This document shows positions 12,224-12,920 of a DNA stretch of 12,920 bases, in pieces. The translations under genes were made by a program, and so were the position numbers. The notes under the pieces were generated by a model. It worked only from the letters and a program-made list of their open reading frames with translations. It did no database searches and had not been told where the DNA came from. Numbering within the stretch: the stretch's first letter is position 1; each line of letters starts with the position of its first letter. The stretch spans positions 1 through 12,920 of the forward strand of contig CABSFC010000080.1 in NCBI GenBank assembly GCA_902476875.1. Direction: 5' to 3'. The DNA is from an uncultured Oscillibacter sp. (GTDB lineage Bacteria; Bacillota; Clostridia; Oscillospirales; Oscillospiraceae).

Positions 12224-12920
12224 TTGATTTTCAGCAGCCTGACTTTTCTCTTTGCCTATCTGCCGCTGACGCTGGCGGTCTATTTTCTGTCGCCTCTGCG
12301 GTGGCGGAACCTGGTTCTGCTGCTGGTCAGTCTGTTTTTCTACGGCTGGGGCGAGCCGGTGTACATCACCATCATGTTCCTCTCCATCCTCATCGACTAT
12401 ACCCACGGCCTGCTGGTGGAGAGGTATCGGGCGAACGACCGGAAGGCCCGGTGGTTCGTGGGGCAGTCCGTGGTGTTCAACCTGCTGCTTCTGGGCTTTT
12501 TCAAGTATTGGGACTTTCTGGCGGCCAACCTGTCCCTGCTCCCCGGTATCAGCATCCCGCGATTGGGCGTCCCGCTGCCCATCGGCATCTCCTTTTTCAC
12601 CTTCCAGACCATGAGCTACACCATCGACGTCTACCGCCAGGACGCGCCGGTGCAGCGGAATATCGTCAATTTCGGCGCTTTCGTCACCATGTTCCCCCAG
12701 CTGATCGCCGGGCCCATCGTGAAGTACAAGACCGTGGCGGCGGCGCTGGACCACCGGGTGAACACCACGGAGGACTTCGCCCTGGGCGCCCGGAGGTTTA
12801 CGGTGGGTCTTGCCAAAAAGGTGCTGCTTGCCAACTCCATCGGCGCGCTGTGGGAGGACTGCCTGGCGGCCAGGAGCGCCGGGACGCTGACAGCGGTCGG
12901 CGGCTGGATGGGCCTGCTGG
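12224..12920 (+). CDS. MBOAT-family O-acyltransferase (AlgI/DltB-like), 3'-truncated by window edge
   Basis: Integral membrane acyltransferase of the kind that transfers acetyl groups across the membrane to a cell-surface polysaccharide. The first 232 residues are in the window; full proteins are usually 450-500. The start is TTG at 12224, with a consensus AGGAGG eight bases upstream, giving MIFSSLTFLFAYLPLTLAVY, the usual family N-terminus. Visible landmarks are several membrane helices, LFFYGWGEPVYI, FFKYWDF, PLPIGISFFTFQTMSYTIDVYR and FPQLIAGPIVKY. The active-site His region is beyond the edge. The gene follows the lipoprotein and a hairpin; a partner SGNH/AlgJ-like O-acetyltransferase is often next, and would lie outside the window. 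The acceptor is unknown. Confidence 0.94.
   Translation, partial: MIFSSLTFLFAYLPLTLAVYFLSPLRWRNLVLLLVSLFFYGWGEPVYITIMFLSILIDYTHGLLVERYRANDRKARWFVGQSVVFNLLLLGFFKYWDFLAANLSLLPGISIPRLGVPLPIGISFFTFQTMSYTIDVYRQDAPVQRNIVNFGAFVTMFPQLIAGPIVKYKTVAAALDHRVNTTEDFALGARRFTVGLAKKVLLANSIGALWEDCLAARSAGTLTAVGGWMGLL

Noticed and set aside
11345..12754. 469-codon minus-strand open frame
   Set aside because: It lies antisense to the lipoprotein and MBOAT genes and crosses the divergent promoter region. Its translation is low-complexity His/Gln/Asp-rich, typical of a shadow frame.

Overview
The window is GC-rich, densely coded DNA from a bacterial chromosome. It carries a complete spoIIAA-spoIIAB-sigF sporulation operon, a Bacillus-type LexA (SOS) operator and Gram-positive ribosome binding sites. 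This points to a spore-forming Firmicute of high GC, most like gut Clostridia of the Oscillospiraceae (Flavonifractor/Lawsonibacter/Oscillibacter-like). That placement is inferred from gene content; no search was run. I see no rRNA, tRNA, CRISPR array, insertion sequence or phage gene.

Layout. Positions 1-1871 hold the 3' two thirds of valS, closed by a strong terminator. A small GNAT acetyltransferase follows and converges on a minus-strand pair, a DJ-1/PfpI-like protein and a metallo-beta-lactamase-fold hydrolase. From a good promoter near 3800 a 29-codon ORF overlaps and leads into a Cys-rich DUF3795 protein. After a terminator comes the spoIIA operon (4640-6103): the anti-anti-sigma factor, anti-sigma kinase and sigma-F that start the forespore programme.

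Convergent to sigF, and overlapping its 3' end by 113 bp, is a three-gene minus-strand operon (5991-8265). It encodes a 41-residue membrane microprotein, a radical SAM putative DNA modification/repair protein and a DUF4130/TIGR03915 putative DNA repair protein. Its promoter is a near-consensus TTGACA-17-TATAGT with three LexA-type dyads spaced 28-29 bp apart. The radical SAM protein ends in a beta-clamp-type motif (QLSLF). Together these make a convincing SOS-controlled repair operon with an undescribed small membrane protein as its first product. No terminator is visible at its end, so its transcript may run antisense into sigF.

Upstream on the same strand, an ECF sigma factor overlaps (ATGA) a multi-pass membrane protein of unknown family, probably its regulator. 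A minus-strand threonine aldolase-family enzyme (10452-11474) has its own promoter and terminator. Finally, on the plus strand, a DUF4358-type lipoprotein is followed by a terminator-like hairpin and the start of an MBOAT O-acyltransferase that runs off the window, probably an envelope polysaccharide acetylation locus.

The most interesting parts are the SOS promoter with its microprotein, the clamp motif, the sigF antisense overlap, the coupled 29-aa ORF before DUF3795, and the ECF/membrane-protein pair.
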